Source of the DNA: Calidithermus roseus
GTDB taxonomy: Bacteria > Deinococcota > Deinococci > Deinococcales > Thermaceae
Assembly (NCBI RefSeq): GCF_003574095.1
Contig: NZ_QWLA01000007.1
Span: 1 to 64,000, forward strand
Direction: 5' to 3'
Length of the DNA: 64,000 nucleotides
Translations under genes and position numbers: made by a program
The notes under the pieces: generated by a model
Told to the model about the DNA's origin: nothing
Database searches by the model: none
Seen by the model: only the letters and a program-made list of their open reading frames with translations
Shown here: positions 43,478 to 52,074 of the stretch, piece by piece
How the letters are laid out: each line of letters starts with the position of its first letter
How positions within the stretch are numbered: the stretch's first letter is position 1

Positions 43478-44185
43478 ATGCGCCTGGCCATCCTCGCAGA
43501 GATACACGCCAACCTGCCCGCGCTCGAGGCCGCTTTGCAGGCGGCCCGCCACGAAAGCGTGGATCAAGTGTGGGCGGTGGGGGACCTGGTGGGTTACGGA
43601 CCCCATCCCCGCCAGGTGTTGCGCCGTCTCGACAAAGAAGGCATCCCCTGCGTCCCCGGTTCTGCCGACCTCAAGGTGGCCTTCGCCATGATGGGCATGC
43701 AGCGCGAGGGCGTCGCCGACTCGATCCTGGCCTGGACCAGCGAACAGCTCAGCAAGCGGGAGCTGCAATTTCTGCGCGGCCTGCGCCCCCGCCAGCGCAT
43801 CGAGCTCAAAGGCGGTCGTCTCACCGCGCTGCACGGCCTCCCCGACGACCCGGAGGCCAAGCTCGACACCGAGGCCAACGTGCGCGACATCCTGGAGATG
43901 TTCAGCAAGCTGCGCACCCGCTGGGGCGTGTTTGCCGGGCGGCACATCCCCTTCTACCGTCGCGTGGGCGACGGCCTGGTGATCGATCCAGGCTCGGTGG
44001 GCCTGACCCTGGGCGGTGAACCGGGCGCCGACGTGCTGATCCTGGAGGAAGACCTCGAGGGCCGGCTCAACATCCGCTTCCTCAAGGTGCCCTACGACTT
44101 CGGCCAGGTCATCTTCGACCTCACCGCCTGGGAACTGCCCCCTATCGTGGCCGAGGTGATCCGGCTGGGACGTTATCCGGGGTGA
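43478..44185 (+). CDS. Metallophosphoesterase-fold protein with degenerate metal site
   Basis: A 235-residue protein of the YfcE/MJ0936-like calcineurin fold. The expected motifs appear in order but altered: DxH is ExH (LAEIHANLPALEA), GDxxGYGP is intact (VGDLVGYGPHP), GNHD is GSAD (VPGSADLKVAF), GH is present as ALHG, and GHTH is GRHI (FAGRHIPF), followed by the normal DPGSVG. Loss of several metal ligands suggests an inactive or changed enzyme. The ATG at 43478 starts the homologous part; six residues longer is possible. Confidence 0.75.
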   Translation: MRLAILAEIHANLPALEAALQAARHESVDQVWAVGDLVGYGPHPRQVLRRLDKEGIPCVPGSADLKVAFAMMGMQREGVADSILAWTSEQLSKRELQFLRGLRPRQRIELKGGRLTALHGLPDDPEAKLDTEANVRDILEMFSKLRTRWGVFAGRHIPFYRRVGDGLVIDPGSVGLTLGGEPGADVLILEEDLEGRLNIRFLKVPYDFGQVIFDLTAWELPPIVAEVIRLGRYPG

Positions 44186-44214
44186 GGGGGCGGTTGGCTG
44201 TCAGCGTTCAGCTA

Positions 44215-45324
44215 TCAGCCGCCAGCCGCCGGCGCCCTTTCCAGCGCTTCCCGCACGTAGCGAGTTACCGCTGGATCGGGGTCGCGCAAGGCGGATTCGG
44301 CCTCAGCGGCCCTTCCCAAGCGCACCATCGCCGCCGCTGCCGTGGCCCGGACCACCGGGTTGACGTCTTGCAGTGCGCGGCGGATATAGGGCAGGTGGGC
44401 CTCATCCCCTGTGTTGCAGAGCACGATGAGCGCGTTGCGGGCCAGCGCGCTGCGGCCTGGGCGCGTGTAAACCGTGCCCTCGAAGCGCCGGGCGAAAGCC
44501 CGGCTCGAGAGCACCAGGAAAGCCCAGAGGTCGGGGTGGGCCAGCTCGGGCTCGGGGGTAAAACCCCGCCAGAAGGCCGTGGCCTTGCGGTTCCAGGGAC
44601 ACACCTCCTGGCAGATGTCGCAGCCCAGCAGCCAATCGCCGATGCCGGCCCACAGCGCTTGCGGGATCAGCCCCCGGTGCTCGATGGTCCAGTAGCTGAC
44701 GCAGCGCCGGGCGTCCAGGGTGCCGTCACCGGGCAGGGCCTGGGTGGGGCAAGCGCTATGGCAACGGGTGCAGCGACCGCAGCGGTTGGGGTGAGGTGGC
44801 GCGGGCGGGGCCTCGAGCTCGGTGAGCAGCACGGCCAAGGTGAGGTAGCTACCCTCCCCCATCCGCATCCACATGCCGTTCTTGCCGATCCAACCCAGCC
44901 CACCCAAGGCCGCGTAGCTGCGCTCGGACAGCGGCCCGTGATCGACATAGCCCTTGGCCCGGACGCCCGCCTGCCGGGCCAGGCTTTCCAGCGCAGCCAG
45001 GTGGGGGCGGAGGAGGCCGTGGTAATCGCGCACCCAGGCGTAGCGGGCCACCCGCCCCAGCCGCAAGCCGCCCTCGGGGAGGCCAGGGTCGGGATAGGCG
45101 TGCGCGGCAGCCAGCACCAGGACGCTGCGCGCCCAGGTGAAGCGGCGGGAGGGCTCGAGCCGCTCCTCCAGCCGCTGCCCCAGATAGCCCATCCCGGCGT
45201 GGGCCCCCTGCTCAATCCAGTCCCGGTAACGCCGCCGCACGCCCTCGGGCAGCTCGAGTGCGGCCCAGGCGGTGAGCAGGCCCTGCTCGCGCGCGTAGCT
45301 CTCCAGAGCACCCTGGGCATCCAC
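44215..45324 (-). CDS. queG: Epoxyqueuosine reductase
   Basis: A 369-residue protein that reduces epoxyqueuosine to queuosine in tRNA. Two ferredoxin-type 4Fe-4S motifs are present (CGRCTRCHSACPTQAL and LGCDICQEVCPWNRKA), the cobalamin/active-site region has the general acid in the GLGWIGKNGMWM segment, and HEAT-like repeats end the protein (VVRATAAAAMVRLGRAAEAE). A GTG start at 45324 is used. The gene diverges from hom with only 17 bp between start codons. Confidence 0.93.
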   Translation of the reverse strand: MDAQGALESYAREQGLLTAWAALELPEGVRRRYRDWIEQGAHAGMGYLGQRLEERLEPSRRFTWARSVLVLAAAHAYPDPGLPEGGLRLGRVARYAWVRDYHGLLRPHLAALESLARQAGVRAKGYVDHGPLSERSYAALGGLGWIGKNGMWMRMGEGSYLTLAVLLTELEAPPAPPHPNRCGRCTRCHSACPTQALPGDGTLDARRCVSYWTIEHRGLIPQALWAGIGDWLLGCDICQEVCPWNRKATAFWRGFTPEPELAHPDLWAFLVLSSRAFARRFEGTVYTRPGRSALARNALIVLCNTGDEAHLPYIRRALQDVNPVVRATAAAAMVRLGRAAEAESALRDPDPAVTRYVREALERAPAAGG

Positions 45325-45329
45325 ACCGA

Positions 45330-45335
45330 TATAAT
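45330..45335 (+). promoter_or_regulatory. -10 box of a leaderless promoter for hom
   Basis: Perfect TATAAT, 6 nt before the GTG of hom. It lies between the diverging queG and hom starts, so elements for both directions share about 17 bp; any -35 would fall within queG coding sequence. Confidence 0.6.
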
Positions 45336-45341
45336 CCCCCC

Positions 45342-46355
45342 GTGGAGACGGTACGCATAGCCCTCTTGGGTGCCGGAACCGTGGGCGGTTGCCTGGTCGA
45401 GTTGTTGGGGGCTCACCGGGGGCGCCTGGAGGCCTTCGGCTACCGGCCTGAGCTGGTTTCGGTGCTGGTGCGCGACGCCGGCAAACCCCGCCCCGGCATC
45501 CCCCCTCACCTGCTGACCACCGACCCCGCTGCCATAGCCGAGGCCGACGTGCTGATCGAGGTAATGGGGGGCACCAAGCTGGCGGGAGAGCTGGTGCTGA
45601 GAGCCCTCGAGGCCGACACCCCGGTGATCACCGCCAACAAGGCCCTGCTGGCCGAGCGCTGGGGCGAACTGAGGGGCTATGCCGAGGCTGGCCTCTTGTA
45701 CTACGAGGCCAGCGTGATGGCCGGGACCCCGGTGATTGGCGCGCTGCAGAGCCTGTGGGGCAACCGCCTGCTCGAGCTGCACGGCATCCTCAACGGCACC
45801 TGCAATTACATCCTAGGCCGCCTCGAGGCGGGCATCCCCTACGCTCAGGCCCTCAAAGAAGCCCAGGACAAGGGCTACGCCGAGGCCGACCCCACGCTCG
45901 ACGTGGGTGGTTTCGACGCGGCCCACAAGCTCACGGTGCTCTCGAGGCTCACCGTGGACCCCGACTTCGCCTGGGAGGAGGTCCGGGCCAACACCCGTGG
46001 CATCGAGCACCTCACCCCGGAATTGCTCGACGAAGCCCGCGCCAACGGCCAGGTGATCCGGCTGGTCGCAAGCCTCTTCCCCGAAGGCGGGCGGTGGGTG
46101 GGCAAGGTGCGTCCGGTGCGCCTGCCCGCCAGCCACCCTCTGGCCCTGATGGGCAGCGTGCGCAACGCGATGGTCTGCCGCACCCAGGAGGTGGGCGAGC
46201 TGGTGTTCTCGGGAGCCGGAGCGGGCGGCCACGTCACCGCCAGCGCCGTGCTGGGCGATCTCTACCGCCTGGTCTCGGGACAACCCGGCCACCTGCCTAT
46301 CCCCAATGCCCTGCCCCTGCCCGATATTCGGGTCGAGGCGCTGGAAGAAGCCTGA
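45342..46355 (+). CDS. hom: Homoserine dehydrogenase
   Basis: A 337-residue enzyme, NAD(P)-dependent reduction of aspartate semialdehyde to homoserine. RIALLGAGTVGGCLVELL is the Rossmann motif; ILNGTCNYILGRLEAG and AQDKGYAEADPTLDVGGFDA (split over the substrate site) are signatures with the catalytic Lys/Asp region. There is no C-terminal ACT domain (usual length with ACT is about 430), so threonine feedback by that route is unlikely. Starts with GTG. It is followed 2 bp later by thrC. Confidence 0.95.
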   Translation: METVRIALLGAGTVGGCLVELLGAHRGRLEAFGYRPELVSVLVRDAGKPRPGIPPHLLTTDPAAIAEADVLIEVMGGTKLAGELVLRALEADTPVITANKALLAERWGELRGYAEAGLLYYEASVMAGTPVIGALQSLWGNRLLELHGILNGTCNYILGRLEAGIPYAQALKEAQDKGYAEADPTLDVGGFDAAHKLTVLSRLTVDPDFAWEEVRANTRGIEHLTPELLDEARANGQVIRLVASLFPEGGRWVGKVRPVRLPASHPLALMGSVRNAMVCRTQEVGELVFSGAGAGGHVTASAVLGDLYRLVSGQPGHLPIPNALPLPDIRVEALEEA

Positions 46356-46357
46356 AG

Positions 46358-47662
46358 ATGATCCACTACTACAGCACCCGCGACCCCCACAAGACCCCTG
46401 TGCGCTTCGAGGACGCCCTGCTCAAGGGCCTGGCGCCCGACGGCGGGCTCTACGTGCCCGACACAGTCCCCACCGTTGACCCCGCCAACTGGCTGAACGC
46501 CCGCTCCCTCCCCGAACTCGCCGCCGGCGTCCTGCGCCGCTGGCTCGAGCCCGAGATCCCCCTGAGCACGCTCGAGGCCATCCTGCACGACGCCCTCGAC
46601 TTCCCCTGCCCCCTGGTGCGCCTCAGCGACGACCTGTTCGTGCTCGAGCTCTTCCACGGCCCCACCCTCTCCTTCAAGGACTTCGCGGCCCGCACCATGG
46701 CCCGCCTGATGCAGCACTTCCTGCGTGAGCGCGGGGAGCGGCGCATCATCCTGGTCGCCACCTCCGGCGACACCGGCAGCGCGGTAGCCGACGGCTTCGC
46801 CGGCCAGGACAACATCGAGGTGGTGCTGCTCTACCCGCTGGGCAAGGTCAGCGATGTGCAGGAGCGCCAGCTCATCGTGCGGCGGCCCGGCGTGCGGGCG
46901 CTGGCGGTCAAAGGCAGCTTCGACGACTGCCAGCGCATGGTCAAGGAAGCCTTCGTTGACGGCGAACTGGCCCACCTCCCCCTCAGCAGCGCCAACTCCA
47001 TCAACATCGGGCGGCTGCTGCCGCAGGCGCTGTACTACCTCTGGGCCGTGCGGCAGCTCGCGCAGCACGGCCTCGAGCCAAAGCGGGTGAACTTCTGCGT
47101 TCCCAGCGGCAACCTGGGCAACCTCACCGGCGGGGTGCTGGCGGCGCTGATGGGCCAGCCCGTGCACCGCTTCCTCGCCGCCCACAACGCCAACCACTTC
47201 TTCCCCGACTTCCTGGCGGGCAAGGTAGAGGCCTACGAGTTCCACCCCACCATCGCCACCGTCTCCAACGCCATGGACGTGGGCTCGCCCAGCAACTTCG
47301 AGCGCCTGCTGCACCTGCTCGGTCCCGAGCGCATGCGGGCATGGTTCTGGGGCACCACCGTCTCGGACGAAGCCACCCTCGAGCGTATGCGCCAGACCCA
47401 CCAGGCCTACGGCTACCTGGCCTGCCCCCACACCTCGGTGGGCCTGGAAGCCCAGGCCCGCTACCGCGCCGAGACCGGCGACCGCACTCCGCTCATCACG
47501 CTGGCCTGCGCCCACCCCGCCAAGTTCCCCGAAGCCGTATCCAGCGCCCTGGGCATCGCTGCGCCGAAAGAGGGGGTGCTCGAGGCGCTGTGGAAGCGGG
47601 AAACCCAGGTGATCACCATCGAACCCTCGCTGCAAGCGCTCAGGCAGGTGCTGCTGGGTTGA
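46358..47662 (+). CDS. thrC: Threonine synthase
   Basis: A 434-residue PLP enzyme converting phosphohomoserine to threonine. The PLP Lys is in GPTLSFKDFAARTMARLM and the phosphate-binding loop in ATSGDTGSAVADGF; SSANSINIGRLLPQALYY and FCVPSGNLGNLTGG are also typical. It is the long, E. coli/yeast-like form with N-terminal YYSTRDPHKTPVRFEDALLK. It is cotranscribed with hom; homoserine kinase is not in the window. Confidence 0.95.
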   Translation: MIHYYSTRDPHKTPVRFEDALLKGLAPDGGLYVPDTVPTVDPANWLNARSLPELAAGVLRRWLEPEIPLSTLEAILHDALDFPCPLVRLSDDLFVLELFHGPTLSFKDFAARTMARLMQHFLRERGERRIILVATSGDTGSAVADGFAGQDNIEVVLLYPLGKVSDVQERQLIVRRPGVRALAVKGSFDDCQRMVKEAFVDGELAHLPLSSANSINIGRLLPQALYYLWAVRQLAQHGLEPKRVNFCVPSGNLGNLTGGVLAALMGQPVHRFLAAHNANHFFPDFLAGKVEAYEFHPTIATVSNAMDVGSPSNFERLLHLLGPERMRAWFWGTTVSDEATLERMRQTHQAYGYLACPHTSVGLEAQARYRAETGDRTPLITLACAHPAKFPEAVSSALGIAAPKEGVLEALWKRETQVITIEPSLQALRQVLLG

Positions 47663-47703
47663 GATGCGGAATGCTGAACGCCGATAGCCGGGCGCCGGGC
47701 GTG

Positions 47704-47754
47704 GGTCGTACGTCGTACGTCCTACGTCGTACGCAAAAAGCCAAACGCAAGACG
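47704..47754. repeat. Dispersed repeat with GTACGTCGTACG units
   Basis: GGTCGTACGTCGTACG, a degenerate second unit CCTACGTCGTACGC, then AAACGCAAGACGCC. The same outer blocks occur at 33583-33613. The units are near-palindromic and could form hairpins. The flanking 47663-47848 gap otherwise shows no gene. Confidence 0.5.
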
Positions 47755-47835
47755 CCTTGGCCCTCGACCTTGATGCCGACGGGAAGGGGTTCCTACGAGC
47801 CACCCATCCCCCACACCCCCTTCACCCGGATCGCG

Positions 47836-47841
47836 TAGACT
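47836..47841 (+). promoter_or_regulatory. -10 box of a leaderless promoter
   Basis: TAGACT ends 7 nt before the ATG at 47849, with no ribosome-binding site in the gap. Confidence 0.45.
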
Positions 47842-47848
47842 ACAGGGC

Positions 47849-48154
47849 ATGGAGTCGAAGGAAAAAGCCAGCAAGGAACCCTTTCCCGGAGCCTATATCG
47901 TCGGCCTCGTTATCACGTTGGCCCTGCTGATCGGCGTGGTGCTGGTAGGCAGCAGCCTCTCCCCTGCCACCTCGGGCTTTTTGGTGGCGCTGGGTCTGGG
48001 TCTCACGGTCAACCCCAAGTACGCGCTGTGGTTTCTGGCCGCAGGGGTGTTCTGCACCCTGATGGGCTTCGCCGGGAGCGAGCCCCAGATCGCCTGGGGC
48101 GGGGTAGGCCTGATCCTCTCGCAGCTGGTGGTCAAGCTGTTCATCAAGTCCTGA
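47849..48154 (+). CDS. Small membrane protein of unknown function
   Basis: A 101-residue protein with a charged N-terminus (MESKEKASKEPFPGAY) and three hydrophobic segments: IVGLVITLALLIGVVLVGS, YALWFLAAGVFCTLMGFA and AWGGVGLILSQLVVKLFI. I recognise no family. It is followed 10 bp later by another small membrane protein and then a nitrilase, all on one strand, so they are probably an operon. Confidence 0.65.
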   Translation: MESKEKASKEPFPGAYIVGLVITLALLIGVVLVGSSLSPATSGFLVALGLGLTVNPKYALWFLAAGVFCTLMGFAGSEPQIAWGGVGLILSQLVVKLFIKS

Positions 48155-48164
48155 GGCAGGCCCC

Positions 48165-48467
48165 ATGTCACCCCACCGCTTCGCCCAAACCCTCTCGCTG
48201 CTCGGCGTGGCGGCTTTCGCGGTGGGCTACTTCCTGCGCTCGAGCCCCCTGCTGGTAGGGCTGGGGCTGGGAGTGATGCTGGGGGCAGCCATCCTACAGT
48301 ACCCGCAGGGGCAACGGCCCTTCGTGCTGCCCTTGTATGCCTGGGTGGGCGGGCTGCTGGCGCTCACCCAGCTCTTCGTCGGGCACTTCCTGGGGTACAT
48401 GGGTGGTCTGGCGCTGGGTTTGGCCTTGCCCTATCTGCTATACCTGAGGCAAAGGAGCACGCCTTGA
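48165..48467 (+). CDS. Small membrane protein of unknown function
   Basis: A 100-residue protein with four hydrophobic stretches (for example LSLLGVAAFAVGYFL, LLVGLGLGVMLGAAILQYP, LYAWVGGLLALTQLFVGHFL and LALGLALPYLLYL). No motif is recognised. Its stop overlaps the TTG start of the nitrilase gene, which indicates translational coupling. Confidence 0.6.
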   Translation: MSPHRFAQTLSLLGVAAFAVGYFLRSSPLLVGLGLGVMLGAAILQYPQGQRPFVLPLYAWVGGLLALTQLFVGHFLGYMGGLALGLALPYLLYLRQRSTP

Positions 48468-49231
48468 GAAGCGCACTCGTCCATCTGGCCACCCGCGAGA
48501 CTCCGGAAGCGACCCTCGAGGCCGCCCTGGGCTGGCTCGAGCAGGCCCATGCCCAGAGGGCCGATCTGGCCCTGCTGCCCGAGCTGTTCCCCTCCGGCTA
48601 CCGCTACACCGATGCCCCCAGGACCCCCTGGGTGCTGGCCCAGCTCCAGGACTTCGCCCGCCGCAGCGGGATGACCATAGCCTGCGGGGTGCTCGAGCAG
48701 GCGGGCGAACGCCACGCCAACCGCCTGCGGGTGCTCGCTCCCGAGGGAGAGCGAGCGGTCTACACCAAGCTGCACCTCATCCCCGCCTTCAACGAGCCGC
48801 ACACCATGGTTCCCGGCGAGAAGCCGGTAGCGCTCGAGCTCAGCGGCTTCACTGCCGGGCTGAGCATCTGCTTCGACCTGCGCTTCCCCGAGCTGTACCG
48901 GGGCTATGCCGTGCAGGGCGTGGACCTGTTCCTGGTGCCCTCGGCCTGGCCCGCCGAGCGGGCCGCGGCCTGGGAGTTGCTGACGCGGGCCAGGGCTGCC
49001 GAGAACCAGGCCTACCTGCTGGCGGTCAACCACGCCGAACCCCCCTTCGGGGCCGCCAGCCTGGCCGTGGGACCGCTGGGCGAGGTGTTGGGGCGGCTCG
49101 AGAGCGAAGGGGTGCTGGTGGTCGAACTCGACCCTGCCCTGCCCACGCGGCTGCGCCAGCAGTTTCCCGTGCTCTCCGAGCGCCGCCGCGACCTCTACGG
49201 CGACCTTTTCGCCCAGCCGGTGAGCAAGTAG
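48464..49231 (+). CDS. Carbon-nitrogen hydrolase (nitrilase superfamily, omega-amidase-like)
   Basis: A 255-residue enzyme with the Glu-Lys-Cys triad: Glu in LALLPELFPSGY, Lys in AVYTKLHLIPAFNEP and Cys in LSICFDLRFPELYRGYA. The SICFDLRFPELYR form is typical of Nit2/YafV omega-amidases that hydrolyse 2-oxoglutaramate, though the exact substrate is uncertain. It starts with TTG at 48464, overlapping the previous stop. The 3' end overlaps the convergent membrane-protein gene by 37 bp. Confidence 0.87.
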   Translation: MRSALVHLATRETPEATLEAALGWLEQAHAQRADLALLPELFPSGYRYTDAPRTPWVLAQLQDFARRSGMTIACGVLEQAGERHANRLRVLAPEGERAVYTKLHLIPAFNEPHTMVPGEKPVALELSGFTAGLSICFDLRFPELYRGYAVQGVDLFLVPSAWPAERAAAWELLTRARAAENQAYLLAVNHAEPPFGAASLAVGPLGEVLGRLESEGVLVVELDPALPTRLRQQFPVLSERRRDLYGDLFAQPVSK

Positions 49232-49557
49232 GCTGCCCCTCCCAGCAGCATCCCCTCGGCCATGTTGGGCAGGTAGGGCCAGTAGGTGCCAAGCTCGAGG
49301 CGCAAATAGATCAGCAGGGGCCAGGGTACCAGCGCCCAGGCCAGTCCGTATTGCCCCCAACCCACCGCAAGCACGAAAGCCACCCCCAGCCCGTGGTGGT
49401 AGCCCACCCAGCCCGAGCCAAAGGAGGTCTGGTAGATGAACCACAGCAGGTTGAGCCAGACCCCGGCTACGCCCCAATTGAGCCGTGCGAAGCGCACCGC
49501 GGCGAACCCGAGCCCCGCCAGCGCCAATGCCACGAAGAAATCCTCGACCGCGACCAT
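49195..49557 (-). CDS. Membrane protein of unknown function
   Basis: A 120-residue hydrophobic protein with about four helices (FFVALALAGLGFAAVRFA, WLNLLWFIYQTSF, LGVAFVLAVGWGQYGLAWAL and MAEGMLLGGAAYLLTGWA). It has aromatic residues throughout (WVGYHHG, LGTYWPYLP). The pattern looks like real coding, but no family is recognised. It converges on and overlaps the nitrilase gene. Confidence 0.5.
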   Translation of the reverse strand: MVAVEDFFVALALAGLGFAAVRFARLNWGVAGVWLNLLWFIYQTSFGSGWVGYHHGLGVAFVLAVGWGQYGLAWALVPWPLLIYLRLELGTYWPYLPNMAEGMLLGGAAYLLTGWAKRSP

Positions 49558-49595
49558 GCCGAACAGAGCCTACGGCAGCCTTCGGCCATTGGCAA

Positions 49596-50597
49596 TCAGC
49601 GCAGGCGCTTGAGGTATTCCATGGCCGCCGCCAGCGGGTCCTTCTCGACCACCCAATCGGGCTCCACGCCCCGGCCTTCCCAGGTCGGACCACTGAAGGG
49701 AGCCAACACCCCCGAGGCCACCAGGGCCACCGCGCCATCGGGGAAGCAGTACGGCAGGAGGATTTCGGTATTTCCCGCGGTGCGGGTGCCGATGAGGTAG
49801 GCCCGCCTGGCGTTCTTGAGCGCTCCGGCCAACCCCTCGGCTGCCGAGTTGACCTCTCCGTCGATCAGGACCACCAGCGGTTTGCGGGTGAGGGGCTGGC
49901 CGAAGAGGGGGGTGGTAGGTAGGGGTGAAACCCCGAAACCTCTGGTCACCAACCGCCAGGGCACCCCGCGCATGAAATAGCCCGCGACCTCGGCCATCCG
50001 GATCGCCAGGCCACCGGGGTTGCCCCGCAGGTCGAGCACGTAGCCTATGGCCTGGGCGTCGTGCCGCTCGATGGCCTGTCGCAACATCCGTGGACCGTCG
50101 CCATCCACCAGGTTGCTCAGCCGGAAAATCACGACGCGGTCCTTGTACTCCACCGTGGAGGGAGGAAAGGCCGGTGCCGGTTCCTTCGGCCTGGGCCTGG
50201 GTTTTTCAGGCTGGGCAGGGCCTGGGGCGGGCGAAGGCGACCTGGAGGCGGGCGGACTCGAGCCCCCTTCTGCCTCAAAGGGCAGCGGATAGCACTGGGC
50301 TCCCGCCAGGTAGCGCCGCGCCTCTTCAGGGCTCAGGAAGCCGGTGTGCTGATCGCCGATCTCGTCGTACATAGCGGAGATGAGCGCGTACAGCTCGTCC
50401 CAGCTGGCAATTTGGCCTAGCCGTGCGCGGTATTTCTCCCCTACCGCGTTCCAGTCCACGCCGTGATAGCTGCTGTCCCAGTAGCGCTCGTGAATCAGCC
50501 GCCAGGCCTGCTTGAAGCGCAGCGAGTAGGCGTCTGGCTGGGCTAGACCCACCGTCAGCAACAGCCACAGGGCCAGCCAGCCAAGCGTCGTCTTCAA
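49596..50597 (-). CDS. S41-family peptidase, exported
   Basis: About 333 residues from a TTG at 50597 preceded by GAGGGTGA, which gives a signal peptide LGWLALWLLLTVGLAQ; longer starts lack one. The protein has a CtpA/IRBP-type core: YALISAMYDEIGDQHTGFLS, YVLDLRGNPGGLAIRMAEV and the nucleophile Ser in IDGEVNSAAEGLAGALK. No PDZ domain is clear; a Pro-rich linker occupies that place. The CtpA Lys (GKG) is replaced in GTRTAGNTEI, a form seen in NSR/tricorn-like members that use other residues. Confidence 0.82.
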   Translation of the reverse strand: MKTTLGWLALWLLLTVGLAQPDAYSLRFKQAWRLIHERYWDSSYHGVDWNAVGEKYRARLGQIASWDELYALISAMYDEIGDQHTGFLSPEEARRYLAGAQCYPLPFEAEGGSSPPASRSPSPAPGPAQPEKPRPRPKEPAPAFPPSTVEYKDRVVIFRLSNLVDGDGPRMLRQAIERHDAQAIGYVLDLRGNPGGLAIRMAEVAGYFMRGVPWRLVTRGFGVSPLPTTPLFGQPLTRKPLVVLIDGEVNSAAEGLAGALKNARRAYLIGTRTAGNTEILLPYCFPDGAVALVASGVLAPFSGPTWEGRGVEPDWVVEKDPLAAAMEYLKRLR

Positions 50598-50610
50598 GTC
50601 ACCCTCACTT

Positions 50611-52074
50611 TCAGCGGATCTCCGGCATGGCCTGGTGGTAGGCTTCTTGCATGCGATGGACGATGACCTCGAGGCACTTCTCGATGGCCTGATCCAGGTC
50701 TTCACCGGGAATCACCGGGATGCGGGCGCTGCTAGCCAGTTCGATGAGGTGGTTCTGGATCATGCGAATCTCGTGAAAATGCCGCAGGTAGTCGGTGCGC
50801 GGGCGTTTGCCCTGGGTCTCCTTCTCACGCAGGATGAAGCGGTCGCGGTGAATGTTCTCGTCACTCACGACCAGCATCAGCGGGATTTGAATCACTTCGC
50901 TCTGCCAGGGGTGCGAAAGGTAGCCCGGAACCACGTGAACGCCCTCCACCACCAGTGAGGTGCGCTCCTGGGCCCCGCGTTCCTGGATGGCCCGCAGCCC
51001 CACCGCCACCCGCGCCACCTGGTCGCGGAAGCCCTGCAGGATCAGCGAGTCGTCGGGCTGGGCCTGTTTGGGCAGGGCCAGGGCACTCCAGGCGTCGAAG
51101 CTGCTGGTGTGCAGGGTGGGCACCAAGTCGGCGGGCACCGTGGCCCGCAAAATCTCACGAATGGTGTCGGTAGAGATCAGGCGGGTGATGCCCAGACGGT
51201 AGCTCAGGGCCGAAGCCAGCAGGCTCTTTCCCGTTCCGGTAACCCCGCCAATGAGCAGATGAATGGGCCGGACCGTGCGCTTGATCGCACGCAGGGTCTG
51301 GTAACGCAGCGCGATGTCCTCACCGGCCTCGTCGGTGAGCAGCATCATCACCATCTCGCGCAGCCTCGAGCGGCTTACCACCCCGTTCCCTTCCTCGCGC
51401 AAGCGCCCCTCCAGGATGCGGGCCAGGCGGTAAGCCGCGTCGGGAGCCAGGCCCGCTTCCATCATGGACTGAGCCACCACCCCCTTGGAAAAGGGCACCC
51501 TGGGCTCCCCTTCAGCCTCTTCCACGAAGAGTTCGCCCGCCAGGTTGTGCCGCCCCACGTAGCGCTTGCGGGCCAAGCGGCCATAGCGGCGCTCCACCTC
51601 GCGCACCACCCGGCGCTCCAATTCCTCCGCGGTGATCTCGGTGAGCCCTTCCTGGCGCATGTCGGTTTCCAGGGCCTTGGCCAGCGCATAGGCCTCTTTG
51701 AGCGCAAAACCGGCGTCCTCGAGGCTGCGCGCCAGCACCCCCTTGGAGAAAGGCCGCCGCCGATAACCCTCCTTGACCAAGATGTCCTCGAAGGTGTGGG
51801 TTTGCTTGCGCAGCTTCGTCGCCAGCTCAGCCCCAAAGGCCCGCTCGACCTCGCTGACCACCAGGCGTTTGAGTGCTGCCGCGGAGATCTCCGCCTTCTT
51901 ACGGGCTTTCAGCCGCTCCTCGATGGTGTGAGACACCGACATCGCGGCTTCCATCCCCATGCCGGCATTCATCAGGGTCTCCGTCAGCAACCCCTTGGAA
52001 AAGGGCCAGCGATACCCCCTTGGGGTCTTGACGAAAAGTTCACGCACGGTTGCAGTATACGACGGCTTTTCCAT
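50611..52074 (-). CDS. 2-phosphoglycerate-kinase-like P-loop protein with three ATP-cone-like repeats
   Basis: A 487-residue protein. Three repeats of about 90 residues occupy the first 270, each marked by a PFSKG helix start (YRWPFSKGLLTETLMNAG, RRRPFSKGVLARSLEDAG, PRVPFSKGVVAQSMMEAG), as in ATP-cone domains. A kinase domain follows with Walker A LLIGGVTGTGKSLLAS, RLISTDTIREILRATV and VVEGVHVVPGYL. The architecture matches archaeal-type 2-phosphoglycerate kinases that make 2,3-bisphosphoglycerate, precursor of a thermoprotective solute. Function in this organism is inferred. Its stop lies 13 bp before the S41 peptidase start. Confidence 0.75.
   Translation of the reverse strand: MEKPSYTATVRELFVKTPRGYRWPFSKGLLTETLMNAGMGMEAAMSVSHTIEERLKARKKAEISAAALKRLVVSEVERAFGAELATKLRKQTHTFEDILVKEGYRRRPFSKGVLARSLEDAGFALKEAYALAKALETDMRQEGLTEITAEELERRVVREVERRYGRLARKRYVGRHNLAGELFVEEAEGEPRVPFSKGVVAQSMMEAGLAPDAAYRLARILEGRLREEGNGVVSRSRLREMVMMLLTDEAGEDIALRYQTLRAIKRTVRPIHLLIGGVTGTGKSLLASALSYRLGITRLISTDTIREILRATVPADLVPTLHTSSFDAWSALALPKQAQPDDSLILQGFRDQVARVAVGLRAIQERGAQERTSLVVEGVHVVPGYLSHPWQSEVIQIPLMLVVSDENIHRDRFILREKETQGKRPRTDYLRHFHEIRMIQNHLIELASSARIPVIPGEDLDQAIEKCLEVIVHRMQEAYHQAMPEIR

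Noticed and set aside
46262-47803. A 513-codon frame antisense to thrC
   Set aside because: Shadow of a clear threonine synthase; biased composition.
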